Source of the DNA: SIG440 sp045648205
GTDB lineage: Bacteria; Bacillota; Clostridia; Monoglobales; Monoglobaceae
Reading direction: 5' to 3'
Assembly: GCA_045648205.1 (NCBI GenBank)
Contig: JAZRNM010000013.1
Location: 1-11,240, forward strand
DNA: 11,240 nt
Made by a program: the position numbers and the translations under genes. Positions 1-8,721 of this stretch are shown here, piece by piece (position 1 is the first letter of the stretch; every line of letters begins with the position of its first letter). The notes beneath the pieces were generated by a model. It had not been told where the DNA came from and made no database searches. It saw only the letters and a list, made by a program, of their open reading frames with translations.

Positions 1-804
1 CTTGAAATTTTCAACAACCGTTGAACCATCAACTTCAATTCTGACATACTGCGCACCACCGCTTGCGCCATAGCCCACTGTCTCATTCCCGATTGTGTTG
101 GTCCAGTAAATTGTGTATGTTCCTGCTTCCTCCACTTCAAAATCAAAGTTGAGAGTTGACGGGCCTTTGTTCAGGTATGCATAATTGCTGTCAACAGAAG
201 CTGAGTCTGAAGCCGTTGCGGTGCTACCTGCAATTCGTATCATTGCCGCCGCAGAACCAATGTTTTCAGCCTCAACAACGATTTCCTCTGAGGCTGGAGC
301 CGTTTTTTCCCAGCTGATTTGGCTGACATTTGTGTTGAAACCATATGTGCATGTGTTAAGCAACTTCACAGTGTGGGTGCCCTTTGTAAGAACAACATCT
401 GTCAAAAGAGCTTCCTTCACATAATCATCAGAACCTGTCGCACCTAATACAGTATCATTTACGGCAAACTTTTCCACAAGATTTTTGCCATCGATATCGA
501 TTCTCAAAATCTGTGCGCCATTGGAAGCCGCGCCAGTTTGTTTTCTTGTCCAATAAATGGCATACACACCATCCTCCGCCACATTAATGGTAAAGGTCAG
601 AGTGGACGGGTTTGTCGCAAGGTTCTCGCTTGGTGTTCCTGCCATAACCGCCCCGCTGCTGCTGACAGATGAATTACCACCTGCCACCGTGTTCGCACTA
701 TTTACTTCAAGAGTGTTTCCTGATACCGCGCCGACAGGAGTCGTCGGCACAATGAGGCTGAGAAAAATACCTATGACCAAAGCCAAAGATAAAATCCTTT
801 TCAT
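1..804 (-). CDS. Secreted protein with tandem CBM-like repeats (3' part beyond window)
   Basis: The reading frame opens at an ATG (complement of 802-804) and stays open for 268 codons to the left edge, so the C-terminus is missing. An AGAGG/AGGTGG ribosome binding site lies just upstream. Residues 1-26 form a signal peptide: MKR, a hydrophobic core, then a VGA-type cleavage region. Two related beta-rich repeats follow, about 30-166 and 175 to beyond 268. Each has a TLxFxxxVxExGxYxIYWT strand pair, then GAQxxRIxVDGxxxVExF. Repeat 2 begins with VVEAEN, resembling the opening of CBM6/CBM35-type modules. It follows the SLH beta-helix gene by 78 bases on the same strand, so it probably belongs to the same glycan-processing locus. 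I infer a secreted carbohydrate-binding protein or the N-terminal binding part of a larger glycoside-active enzyme. A catalytic domain, if any, lies outside the window. Confidence 0.85.
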   Translation of the reverse strand, partial: MKRILSLALVIGIFLSLIVPTTPVGAVSGNTLEVNSANTVAGGNSSVSSSGAVMAGTPSENLATNPSTLTFTINVAEDGVYAIYWTRKQTGAASNGAQILRIDIDGKNLVEKFAVNDTVLGATGSDDYVKEALLTDVVLTKGTHTVKLLNTCTYGFNTNVSQISWEKTAPASEEIVVEAENIGSAAAMIRIAGSTATASDSASVDSNYAYLNKGPSTLNFDFEVEEAGTYTIYWTNTIGNETVGYGASGGAQYVRIEVDGSTVVENFK

Positions 805-831
805 TTTTCCACCTCTCTTTTTTTTAATTGG

Positions 832-863
832 TTGTGTGCGGAGGAGAGTCTCCTCCGCCACAA
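832..863 (-). other. Intergenic stem-loop between beta-helix gene and CBM gene
   Basis: A strong inverted repeat: TTGTG plus GCGGAGGAGA on one side and TCTCCTCCGC plus CACAA on the other, with one bulged base (837) and a very tight centre. In the direction of the genes it is followed by CCAATTAAAAA and not by a T-run, so it is a poor intrinsic terminator for this operon. The T-rich side faces the plus strand. It may stabilise the 3' end of the upstream mRNA or partly block read-through into the next gene. Confidence 0.6.
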
Positions 864-882
864 TTTTGTTATTTGAATAAGA

Positions 883-3800
883 TTACAGAGCTTTCGCATA
901 CAAACGCTGAACAACAGTTGCTGCTTCTGCACGTGTCAGGGTTGATTTTGGATTGAACTTTCCGCCGTCGCTGCCTGTCATAAAGCCCATATGCTTTGCA
1001 CCCATTACTGAGTTCATATATTCAGCAGAAATGCTTGCACTGTCAGGGAACATATTGTCACCAAATGTTGCTGAGTAGCTTCCCTTCTTTTCAGCATATG
1101 CCTTGATTACAACATCAGCAAAGCGTTCACGTGAAATGGGTTTGTCTGCTTCATTCGCATTTTTCAACAGGCCCATATCTGTCGCAAGCTTCTTCCAGTT
1201 TGCGTCGGTGTATTCAATACCTGCCGCTCTCAATGCGAGCCAGATTGCCTGGTGAAGAGTTACTTTTGATTCAGGTTCAAATCTGGTTTCGCTTACGCCC
1301 TTGATTATGCCTATCTTCGCCATTTTCTGAATGTTATCTACTGCCCAATGGCCTTCTATGTCATCAAAAGCATATTCAACTTCTCTCCTTATATGCTCGT
1401 CATGTCCTGACAATCTTGCATAATCCTCCGCCTTACGTTCAATCGGTTTGCCGGGCTTTCTTTCAATAACTATTCCTTCTTCATAGTTATAGTCGTTGCC
1501 AGTTTTCTCTGTTCCGTCATCAAGCATAATCGGACCAACCATGAAGTTGTTCAAATGCTGTTCAACTCTGAATCTGTGAACACCCTTTGTCAGAGTAGCC
1601 TTGCCAACCTCAAACTCACCTGTGATGTAGTTGTTAGTCGCTATTCTCGGAGCAATTGCTTCTGCAATCACCTTGCCGTCACACCAGATTCTTGCACGAC
1701 CTGCCGTTTCGTCAGTTCTTTCGGCAGGCTGACCTCCAAGCATTCTTATGGTGTATTCGCCATCTGCATAAACCTCAATGTCATATTCCTGCCACTCGGT
1801 TCTTGATGTGTCGCCGATGTAGTTCATATATTCACCAAGAGTAAATCCATAAACGCCAGGTGACAAAGCATCCGGGTCATAGAAATCAACGTACATTGTG
1901 GTGTCAGACCATGAGTTTGAACCAACAAATCTGTGCAGTGGCTCCCATTCCCAAACGATTGGCATCCATTCAGGAAGCGCATAGTCAAATTCGAGATGCT
2001 TGTATTCATCGGTGAGGCCTGCGTTTTCCTTGATTGCCTGAGCCTTTGGATAGTTTGTCAGGTCGTCACTTGGCATATATGTGTTCTCGAGGAAAATGGT
2101 ACCGTTTGTTACGTGGTATGCATCTTCACTTGCATTTGGCAAGTCGTTGGTGAAGTTTCCGCCAACATAACATTCCTGACCGGGAGTGTTCTTTCTGTAC
2201 CAACGTGGAACATTGAGAACAACATTGTCATAAGCACTCGCAAAGGATGTACCATTGTCGAAATAGATACCGCCGTTGCCGTAGTTTGCTCCATTGATGT
2301 AGTTGTTTGTCACAGTTGTGTTGAACATATTACCCAAGCAGTACCAAGAACCACCATCAGATGTTACCTGCATAACTCTTTCAAAGCGGTTGTAGCTTGC
2401 ATCAACATTGTAGCAACCAATATCTGTGCCGAAGTTTACGTCCCAGCCCCAGCCTGCTGTTATAGCTGAGTATGGAATGTCAAGGAAGGTGTTGTATGTT
2501 ATTGAAAGGTTATCAGCAAAGTATATAGCAATTCCGGTTGTGTCTGTCATTTCTGCTGAGCAGCGTCTGAAGAGGTTGTTCTTTATTGTGAAGTTTGTAG
2601 GCTTCACAGAAGAACCCACACTCGTACGAATGTCCCAATGACCGACAACGAGACCGGTACCTGACAAATCGTGGAATGCATTTCCTATGAAATTCACGTT
2701 TGAAACGCCGTCGATCATGCTTACGGCATTTGAACCCATATTTGTGAATTCACAATCGGTGAAGTCAATGCCATCTGCGAAATTGAACTGAATCTGGGCA
2801 GGAATCATTGCCATTCCGGAAGGGGTACTGAGCTGGTTCTTGCCGTTTACGTACTTATCCGCCTGACATGTTCTCTTTCCGGTTTTGCTGAGCTCGTTCC
2901 ATGAGCCGTGACGGAAAGAGAGGTTTTCAAACTTGAGGTTTGTCATTCTTGAGTCTACATTCTCGCCATTGAAGGTCATCAAAATTTCTGTTGTCGGAGC
3001 ATAGATTTCGGCTGTTTCCATATCTTCTTCATAGAATGGATAGTAATAAATCTCTTTTGTTGCTTTGTCAAAGTAGAATTCGCCGGGCTGGTCAAGGAGT
3101 GAAATGTCGTTTTCAATAGAGAAGAGACGTTTTGCTGTCTGTCCCGCTCTGGCACCTGTAGCAGCATAATTTACATATACATTGGTGTGTGCGGTCGATG
3201 TGTGAGCCCATTCCCAGTAGGGCTGATCCATAATGAAAGTCCATGTATCACCACTGTCTATTATTTCTTTGACAGGTGTTCTCTGGAGAGTCCACAGCAT
3301 ACGCCATCTCAGTTCAACATCCTCGGGGTTTTTGAGTTCGGGGAAGTTGTGCTTTGAAATGGTGAAGCCGTCAGTTGAATAGTCGCTTCCTTCAAGAGCA
3401 AATTCTTCAATACCTTGATAGAGATATTTACTCTGTGCACGTCTTGCCATATAGCCATTTACATAAAGCGCTCTTGTGTCTTCAATGTTTGTTGCAGCTT
3501 TATAAATTTCCGGTGTGTCTGTCTGTTCCCAGCCTGTGATTTGTGTTCCGCCGCCGATGATTGCCTTGTTTTCGCCATCACCGAGGCCACGGAAGATTAC
3601 ATCAAAACCATTTTTACCTTCGTGCTCTTTTGTGAATGCCATTGTTTCGGCAATGTGATAATATCCGGGAGCAAAGTTCACAATGATGTCGCCTTCCATA
3701 TCATCATTGATTTTTGCAATTTCTTCCTTAGCACGAGCCAATGTTTTGAAGGGGCTAGTCTCTTCACCTGAATTTGCATCGTTGCCATCGGGTGAAAGAT

Positions 3801-4818
3801 AGAGTTCCTTATAAATCGGGTGAGGTGCGTTTGCAATCTCTTCCTGGATCTTTACCAGTTCGTCAAGGTTGTCAAGTGTCACATAGCCAGACTTTTTAGA
3901 TGTTACAAACTGCAAACAGTTGAATTCAAGTGCAGAAACTGCCTCAATCGTCACGGTGTGTTCACCTTTTTCAATGTAAAGGTTTGCAAGCTCAGTTTCA
4001 TTGAAATCTGCACCGCCCTTTACACTGACCGGCAATGCTGTGGGATTGTCGTCAAAGTAAATCTTTGCATTACCTGCTGTCTTTGATGCAATGTTGAGGA
4101 TATATGCATCGCTCTGCTGTGCTGTGAAGGTGTAGGTTGTTCTTTCACCCTCCTCAAGCTTGATGTAATATTCCTTTGAAGCCGCATCCTGATAAATGTT
4201 CACAGGTTCTTCTTCTCTGTATTTTTTACCGTTGTTTATTCCGTCGATGCTGTAGTAACCTGCCGCACCGCGGTCAAAATCTTCAGCTTCGATTTTTGTT
4301 GGGATGAAATGCTTTTTGTAAGCGCCTTCGGTCTTTGAAAAATCAACATCAGTACCTGAGCCCAGATACTTGATAGAAATGCTCTTGATGCCAAGTGCAG
4401 GATTAGCTGAAGTGTTTTTAAACTTTAACTTATGTATCCCTGCTTCAGCCTTAAAGGGCATATTAATGTCAATAGTATGATTTATGGCACCTGTTGGGAC
4501 AGCTCCTTCGCACTTAAACGAACATGCATCAGCCCCATCAATTGTAATCTTTCCTGCAGGGCCATTTGATGATGATGCAGCATATCCTAGCGTTATCTCC
4601 TTTATTTTGTAGCTACCTGTTTCCGGGAAAACAACCTCCCAGACTGCACTGCTTTCTCCCTGAACTATAAGTCCTTCTGCTGTTCCCACTCTGGCACCAT
4701 TCTGCAAATCTTTAGCTTTGTCAGGTGTCAGGATAATTTCAGACGCAGCAAATGACACGGTCGGCATAATGCCGAGAAGCATCACAACTGCCAAAATTAA
4801 TGCAATTAGTTTCTTCAT
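883..4818 (-). CDS. SLH-anchored right-handed beta-helix protein with CBM-like modules
   Basis: A 1311-residue secreted surface protein. The start chosen is the ATG at 4818-4816, which gives a textbook signal peptide (MKKLIALILAVVMLL, cleavage near VSFA-A at 24-25) and has AAAGGAG 12 nt upstream. An ATG at 4863 would add 15 residues but lies inside a stem-loop. A beta-sandwich-like module spans about 26-153. A CBM6/35-like module with KIEAEDF spans about 175-307. The beta-helix begins at about 338 with LYLSPDGNDANSGEETSPF, the usual opening of right-handed beta-helix glycan enzymes of the GH141/GH120/pectate-lyase-like kind, and repeats N-rich helix turns (NNLF, YNTF, NNYI) to about 880. A third CBM-like module covers about 970-1100, then a charged linker, then SLH-like repeats at about 1150-1195, 1208-1242 and 1252-1308. 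Only the last has the TRAE motif typical of binding to pyruvylated wall polymer. The role is inferred: a cell-surface polysaccharide-degrading enzyme feeding the adjacent importer. I cannot assign catalytic residues or substrate. Confidence 0.9.
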   Translation of the reverse strand: MKKLIALILAVVMLLGIMPTVSFAASEIILTPDKAKDLQNGARVGTAEGLIVQGESSAVWEVVFPETGSYKIKEITLGYAASSSNGPAGKITIDGADACSFKCEGAVPTGAINHTIDINMPFKAEAGIHKLKFKNTSANPALGIKSISIKYLGSGTDVDFSKTEGAYKKHFIPTKIEAEDFDRGAAGYYSIDGINNGKKYREEEPVNIYQDAASKEYYIKLEEGERTTYTFTAQQSDAYILNIASKTAGNAKIYFDDNPTALPVSVKGGADFNETELANLYIEKGEHTVTIEAVSALEFNCLQFVTSKKSGYVTLDNLDELVKIQEEIANAPHPIYKELYLSPDGNDANSGEETSPFKTLARAKEEIAKINDDMEGDIIVNFAPGYYHIAETMAFTKEHEGKNGFDVIFRGLGDGENKAIIGGGTQITGWEQTDTPEIYKAATNIEDTRALYVNGYMARRAQSKYLYQGIEEFALEGSDYSTDGFTISKHNFPELKNPEDVELRWRMLWTLQRTPVKEIIDSGDTWTFIMDQPYWEWAHTSTAHTNVYVNYAATGARAGQTAKRLFSIENDISLLDQPGEFYFDKATKEIYYYPFYEEDMETAEIYAPTTEILMTFNGENVDSRMTNLKFENLSFRHGSWNELSKTGKRTCQADKYVNGKNQLSTPSGMAMIPAQIQFNFADGIDFTDCEFTNMGSNAVSMIDGVSNVNFIGNAFHDLSGTGLVVGHWDIRTSVGSSVKPTNFTIKNNLFRRCSAEMTDTTGIAIYFADNLSITYNTFLDIPYSAITAGWGWDVNFGTDIGCYNVDASYNRFERVMQVTSDGGSWYCLGNMFNTTVTNNYINGANYGNGGIYFDNGTSFASAYDNVVLNVPRWYRKNTPGQECYVGGNFTNDLPNASEDAYHVTNGTIFLENTYMPSDDLTNYPKAQAIKENAGLTDEYKHLEFDYALPEWMPIVWEWEPLHRFVGSNSWSDTTMYVDFYDPDALSPGVYGFTLGEYMNYIGDTSRTEWQEYDIEVYADGEYTIRMLGGQPAERTDETAGRARIWCDGKVIAEAIAPRIATNNYITGEFEVGKATLTKGVHRFRVEQHLNNFMVGPIMLDDGTEKTGNDYNYEEGIVIERKPGKPIERKAEDYARLSGHDEHIRREVEYAFDDIEGHWAVDNIQKMAKIGIIKGVSETRFEPESKVTLHQAIWLALRAAGIEYTDANWKKLATDMGLLKNANEADKPISRERFADVVIKAYAEKKGSYSATFGDNMFPDSASISAEYMNSVMGAKHMGFMTGSDGGKFNPKSTLTRAEAATVVQRLYAKAL

Positions 4819-4858
4819 ATAATATTTTAGCTCCTTTTTGTAAGAGTTTTTAAAGTCC

Positions 4859-4895
4859 AACATAGACGGACCACAAAAAGTGGTTCGTCTATGTT
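4859..4895 (-). other. Stem-loop between solute-binding protein gene and beta-helix gene
   Basis: A 16-bp inverted repeat (arms 4859-4874 and 4880-4895, one G-T wobble, 5-base loop of A on plus and T on minus). It starts nine bases after the binding-protein stop codon. On the minus-strand transcript it is preceded by a run of eight A and followed by TTGGACTTT, so its U-tract is weak. On the plus strand it is followed by eight T, which would be a proper terminator. For the operon it most plausibly protects the 3' end of the binding-protein message and lets only part of transcription continue. Confidence 0.65.
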
Positions 4896-4903
4896 TTTTT
4901 TGC

Positions 4904-6718
4904 TTAGGGAAGCATTGTTTTTGCTATTTCTGTCATTTTGTCTTCCATAACTTTGACGTCACAAATATCGTTCACGGTGTTAAGCATATCCTTCCAGCGT
5001 TCTTCGAATTCTGCATCGTCGTCTGCTGCAATTGCAAGAGTTATCTTGTTCTCCCATGTTCCGCGTTCTGCCCAGAAGTCAACAACCTCTTGAATTCCCG
5101 CATACTGTGCTGCCCAAATCTGGCATGGAGGATAGGTTGCTATGTTCTGTGCGTGTTTGCTTTCGGTTGTGAACTTGAAGCCATAGCCATAAAGCGGAAG
5201 CTTGGTGTTGTTGTTCACTCTGTACATAATGTCAGGTGTCCATTTGCTGCAATGCGATGCTGTAACCTGCATCAGTCCGCCCTTGCCGCCAAGACCCATC
5301 TTTTCTTCGTCACTTGCAAGCGCTGTTTTGTCGCCTTCAATGAAGAACTTGTTCAGCTTTTCGTCCTTGAACTTTCTCTTGCCATCTTCTGTTTCAACAT
5401 AAAGACCTGCTTCTTCAGGACCCCAGTTTCTAACCTGTTCATATTCATCTGAGAACTGAACATTTATCCAGTTGAGAACCTGATGCATTTCGTCCTCTGA
5501 AAGTGTTTTTGTCAAGCAAAGTGCTTCTGACCAAAGCGTACCTTCCTCGTATGGGCCATATCCCTTCTGTGCGGGAACCTGTGTGATGAACGGTCTGTAG
5601 TTGTAGGACTTGCCTGCTGCGTCAAGTGCATCATTAACTGCCTGTGCTCCGCCTGATACCATTGAAAGAGGAACGATTGCATACTGTCCGTTCATTACCT
5701 TCTCTGTGAAGTTTGTTGCTGTGTGCGCCAAGCTTTCCTGCTCAATTACGCCGTCACGAATCATCTGGCTTTGTGTCTTTGCTGCGTTTTTGATGATGTC
5801 ACGTGTGAGAGGAATTTCTATTCTCTGGGTTTCACTGTTCCAGGTTGATGAATATGCGTGACCCTTGTAGCCATACATATCAGAACCGAGCCATGTGAGA
5901 GGTCCCCAGTTGTCGCCGCCGTTGTAGCCATATGTATAAACTGACTTGCCGTCTTCCTTCAGGTTGAGGTCTTTTATGTCATACATAAACTTGATAAATT
6001 CTTCTGTTGAGTCGATGGGGATGTCAAGCATCTCTTCACCAACAGGCTCGCCTGTTTCTTCTACGATTGCCCAAAGCTCATCATAGGTCTTTGCCTCAGG
6101 GAAGAATTTCTTCAGAATGTCATCACGCACCCAAAGACAGTTTGTTGATGAATAAGTTACATCTGCCACAACCGCTCTTGTGTTGCGGAAAAATTCTATT
6201 TCCTCTTCATTCATATTCATTGCCTGATCCCATGTTGATGCATAAGGAATTCCGAGAATCTTGCCATCCACTGTCATTGCATCCCAGAATTCCTGAGGTG
6301 TTCTTTCCCAAACATTGGGAGCATATTCCTTGAGAAGCTCAGGTGTCATTTCCCAAAGTTCACCAAGCTGTTCAATTTTTGAGAAGTGTGCAGGGCCCTG
6401 GAAAGCTCCGCAGTGGATAATGTCGGGAAGGTTGCCGCCGGCAACAAGCTTTGAAAGCTTTGAATCCCACTGTCCGCCATCGTTTCCGTACATATTCTCA
6501 ATGGTTACATTTGTTTTTTCTTCCAACCATTTTGCCACAATGTCATTGTCATATACTGCAGTTGGTGTGTAATCCGTTCCCTGTGTTTCCCAAACTGTCA
6601 GTTCCAATTTCTTGGAATACAATCCGTCTGCGTTTTCATCCTTTTTGCATGATACTGCGCATGCAGCAAGCATTGTCAATGCCATTAACATTGCTATTGC
6701 TCTTTTAAAGTTTTTCAT
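4904..6718 (-). CDS. Lipoprotein solute-binding protein of a carbohydrate ABC importer (LplA-like)
   Basis: A 604-residue extracellular solute-binding protein. The N-terminus MKNFKRAIAMLMALTMLAAC is a lipoprotein signal with lipobox LAAC (Cys20). A second AVSC follows at 24, but LAAC fits the consensus better. The mature protein would be tethered to the outer face of the membrane and deliver oligosaccharide to the two permeases encoded just upstream. Its size (larger than the usual 400-450 residues), abundant Trp/Tyr, and pairing with LplB- and LplC-like permeases place it in the LplA/YtcQ/YesO-type binding proteins of Bacillota. The ATG at 6718 is preceded by a strong AAAGGAGG at 8-nt spacing, consistent with high expression. 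It begins 54 bases after the LplC-like stop, so it is in the same operon. The ligand is not deducible. Confidence 0.93.
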   Translation of the reverse strand: MKNFKRAIAMLMALTMLAACAVSCKKDENADGLYSKKLELTVWETQGTDYTPTAVYDNDIVAKWLEEKTNVTIENMYGNDGGQWDSKLSKLVAGGNLPDIIHCGAFQGPAHFSKIEQLGELWEMTPELLKEYAPNVWERTPQEFWDAMTVDGKILGIPYASTWDQAMNMNEEEIEFFRNTRAVVADVTYSSTNCLWVRDDILKKFFPEAKTYDELWAIVEETGEPVGEEMLDIPIDSTEEFIKFMYDIKDLNLKEDGKSVYTYGYNGGDNWGPLTWLGSDMYGYKGHAYSSTWNSETQRIEIPLTRDIIKNAAKTQSQMIRDGVIEQESLAHTATNFTEKVMNGQYAIVPLSMVSGGAQAVNDALDAAGKSYNYRPFITQVPAQKGYGPYEEGTLWSEALCLTKTLSEDEMHQVLNWINVQFSDEYEQVRNWGPEEAGLYVETEDGKRKFKDEKLNKFFIEGDKTALASDEEKMGLGGKGGLMQVTASHCSKWTPDIMYRVNNNTKLPLYGYGFKFTTESKHAQNIATYPPCQIWAAQYAGIQEVVDFWAERGTWENKITLAIAADDDAEFEERWKDMLNTVNDICDVKVMEDKMTEIAKTMLP

Positions 6719-6772
6719 TTTCTGTTCCTCCTTTAAATTTTTTATATGTGGTCTTTCATAATTTTCTTTTTT

Positions 6773-7666
6773 CTATTCCTTAACCGCACCAAGTGTTACG
6801 CCCTTGATGAAGTATTTCTGAAGGAAGGGGTAAACCGCTATAATCGGAATGGTTGTCACCATAAGCGATGCTGACTTAACCGCCTCTGAGGTTACCTTCG
6901 CTGCCTCTTCTGCTGCCTGACCGCTCATTGACATCTCAAGTGCCATTGACTGTGCCATTTCACTTTCCTTGATGATTCTCATCATCAGATACTGAAGAGA
7001 GAACAATTTCTTGTCTGTTATGTACATCAATGTATCTGTCCAGCTGTTCCATGCACTTACCGCTGTCCAAAGGGCTACTGTTGCCAACACCGGCATTGAA
7101 AGGGGAACCATTATCTTGATCATTATCTTGATGTCTGTGGCTCCGTCTATCTTTGCACTTTCCTCCAAACTGGCAGGTATTTCCTGAAGGAATGATCTCA
7201 TTATTATCATATTATAGAATGAGAACATCGTCGGAAGGAAATATATCCAGAATGTGTTGATTATGTGCAGGTATCTGTAAAGCATATACACAGGGATTAC
7301 TCCGGCTGAGACATATGCCGGTATCATCAGAAACAATGTTATCGGCTTTTTGTAGGGAAGTCCCTTTCTTGTGAGACCATATGCTGCCATATAAGTTACC
7401 GACACACCGCCGAAGGTGTGGAGGATTGTCTTTAACACCGAAATTACTGCTGCTCTCAAAAAGTCTGAGTTGCTGAGTATCATTTTGTAGTTCTGCCAGG
7501 TGAATATTCTCGGCCAAAGGGTTATTCCGCCTCGGGCACTGTCTGCTCCTTCATTCAGCGATATTGCCAGCTGATTCCAATACGGATAGAGCATTATTAT
7601 TGATATCAATATCATAAAGATTATGTTACATACGTTGAATAGTTTTTCCGAAAACGTTCTTTTCAC
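6773..7666 (-). CDS. Carbohydrate ABC transporter permease (LplC/YtcP-like)
   Basis: A 297-residue membrane protein with about six transmembrane helices (about 13-30, 72-95, 108-130, 137-155, 190-208, 267-285). The cytoplasmic EAA loop that contacts the ATPase is visible as EESAKIDGA (168-176) followed by a conserved Pro near 188. The C-terminal FIKGVTLGAVKE is typical of MalG/UgpE-type sugar permeases (TSGAVKG-like ending). Length matches the family. Translation starts at GTG (7666-7664) with GGAGGAAAT nine bases upstream; no better ATG exists in frame. It lies 38 bases after the LplB-like stop and 54 before the binding protein, so the three importer subunits form one transcription unit. No ATPase gene is seen nearby; Lpl/Yes-type importers normally use a shared MsmX-like ATPase encoded elsewhere. 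Confidence 0.93.
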   Translation of the reverse strand: MKRTFSEKLFNVCNIIFMILISIIMLYPYWNQLAISLNEGADSARGGITLWPRIFTWQNYKMILSNSDFLRAAVISVLKTILHTFGGVSVTYMAAYGLTRKGLPYKKPITLFLMIPAYVSAGVIPVYMLYRYLHIINTFWIYFLPTMFSFYNMIIMRSFLQEIPASLEESAKIDGATDIKIMIKIMVPLSMPVLATVALWTAVSAWNSWTDTLMYITDKKLFSLQYLMMRIIKESEMAQSMALEMSMSGQAAEEAAKVTSEAVKSASLMVTTIPIIAVYPFLQKYFIKGVTLGAVKE

Positions 7667-7704
7667 GTCTTATTTCCTCCATTTCTTATTGTCTTTTCCT
7701 TACT

Positions 7705-8658
7705 TTACCAAATACTTGCGTTTGCTATCTTCTTACTGAGTGCATTTGATAACAGGATCAAGGTTATGCTGACTAAGCCCTGTGAAAGTCCGAACGCTGT
7801 CGCTAGTGAATATCTTCCGTCCTGAATGCCTCGTCTGTATATTACCGTATTAATAGTTTCTGTGTATGGCTGAGTGTATACGTTCTGGAATCCGTATATC
7901 TGGTCAAAGTTTGAAGTGATTAGTCCGCTCATGCTCATTACCAGAACCACAACGATTGTCTGTCTGATTCCCGGCAAGGTTATGTGCCAAGTCTGTTTCA
8001 GTTTGCCGCAGCCGTCTATTGATGCTGCTTCATAAAGCGATGGGTCTATTCCCGTGATTGCAGCTAGGAACAAGATTGAATTCCAGCCTATGCTCTTCCA
8101 AAGGTGTGACAAGAAGATGATTGGAAGGAAGTATTTTTCATCAAGCAATATGTTCTTTGCTTCATAGCCTTCTCCAGCTATCTTTGCCATTATTGTGTTA
8201 AACACACCCTCTGTTCCAAACAAGGTGTAGAACAAGCCTACTACCGATATCCATGAAAGGAAGTACGGCATATATGTAATAGTCTGAACCGTTTTCTTGA
8301 ATCTCATGTTGCGAAGCTCATTGAAAAGCAACGCCAATATGATAGGAAACGGAAATGAACCAAACACTATAACCAAACCATATATCAATGTGTTGTATAT
8401 CGCGCCGAGAAGCTCTTTCTGGGTGAACACATTAATGAAATTGTCAAATCCAACCCAGGGGCTTCCTGAAATTCCTTTTATGATGTCAAAGTCCTTGAAT
8501 GCTATCACTATGCCTCCAAAGGGTAAATAGTTGAAAACAAACATAAACAGCACCGCAGGCAATATGAGAAGATAAACACTCTTATACCGTTTTATGTTCT
8601 CTATAAAGCCCGGGCCCTTTATGCTTCCTTTCTTCGTTTCTGTTTTTGTCACATTCAT
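7705..8658 (-). CDS. Carbohydrate ABC transporter permease (LplB-like)
   Basis: A 317-residue inner-membrane subunit of the sugar importer. About six hydrophobic helices are visible (about 28-48, 90-112, 125-147, 175-200, 231-250, 287-307). The EAA loop is clear: YEAASIDGCG (209-218) with ITLPG at 226-230. NYLPFGGIVIAFKDF near the N-terminus is a hallmark of the LplB/YtcP-partner branch. I chose the ATG at 8658, preceded by AGGTGG at 7 nt. The frame stays open for 40 more codons to 8778, but that stretch overlaps a likely promoter and adds a segment with no family resemblance. It is the first gene of the importer cluster, 165 bases after the amidohydrolase stop, and pairs with the downstream LplC-like permease and lipoprotein. 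Confidence 0.92.
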   Translation of the reverse strand: MNVTKTETKKGSIKGPGFIENIKRYKSVYLLILPAVLFMFVFNYLPFGGIVIAFKDFDIIKGISGSPWVGFDNFINVFTQKELLGAIYNTLIYGLVIVFGSFPFPIILALLFNELRNMRFKKTVQTITYMPYFLSWISVVGLFYTLFGTEGVFNTIMAKIAGEGYEAKNILLDEKYFLPIIFLSHLWKSIGWNSILFLAAITGIDPSLYEAASIDGCGKLKQTWHITLPGIRQTIVVVLVMSMSGLITSNFDQIYGFQNVYTQPYTETINTVIYRRGIQDGRYSLATAFGLSQGLVSITLILLSNALSKKIANASIW

Positions 8659-8692
8659 AATGTTCCCACCTATCTTGTAATAATCTATAACA

Positions 8693-8721
8693 ATAATAAC
8701 ACATTTTTCTACATAAGGAAA
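8693..8721 (-). promoter_or_regulatory. Putative sigma-A promoter of the importer operon
   Basis: On the minus strand an extended -10 element, TGTTATTAT (8693-8701), stands about 28 nt ahead of a start point that would give a leader of roughly 28 nt before the LplB-like ATG. The -35 at 17-bp spacing is TTTCCT (8716-8721), which is poor, so activity would depend on the extended -10 or on an activator. It is a reading of the sequence only. Confidence 0.4.

Noticed and set aside
1933..2469. 178-codon plus-strand open frame
   Set aside because: Antisense to the beta-helix gene with no recognisable domain or ribosome binding site; a shadow frame.
4819..4863. In-frame upstream ATG extending the beta-helix protein by 15 residues
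   Set aside because: The ATG is inside a 16-bp stem and the extension would place a hydrophilic stretch ahead of a complete signal peptide; the ATG at 4818 has a good ribosome binding site.
4880..5452. 190-codon plus-strand open frame, Cys/Phe-rich
   Set aside because: It lies antisense to the well-supported solute-binding protein gene, has no signal or family resemblance, and its composition is that of a reversed coding frame.
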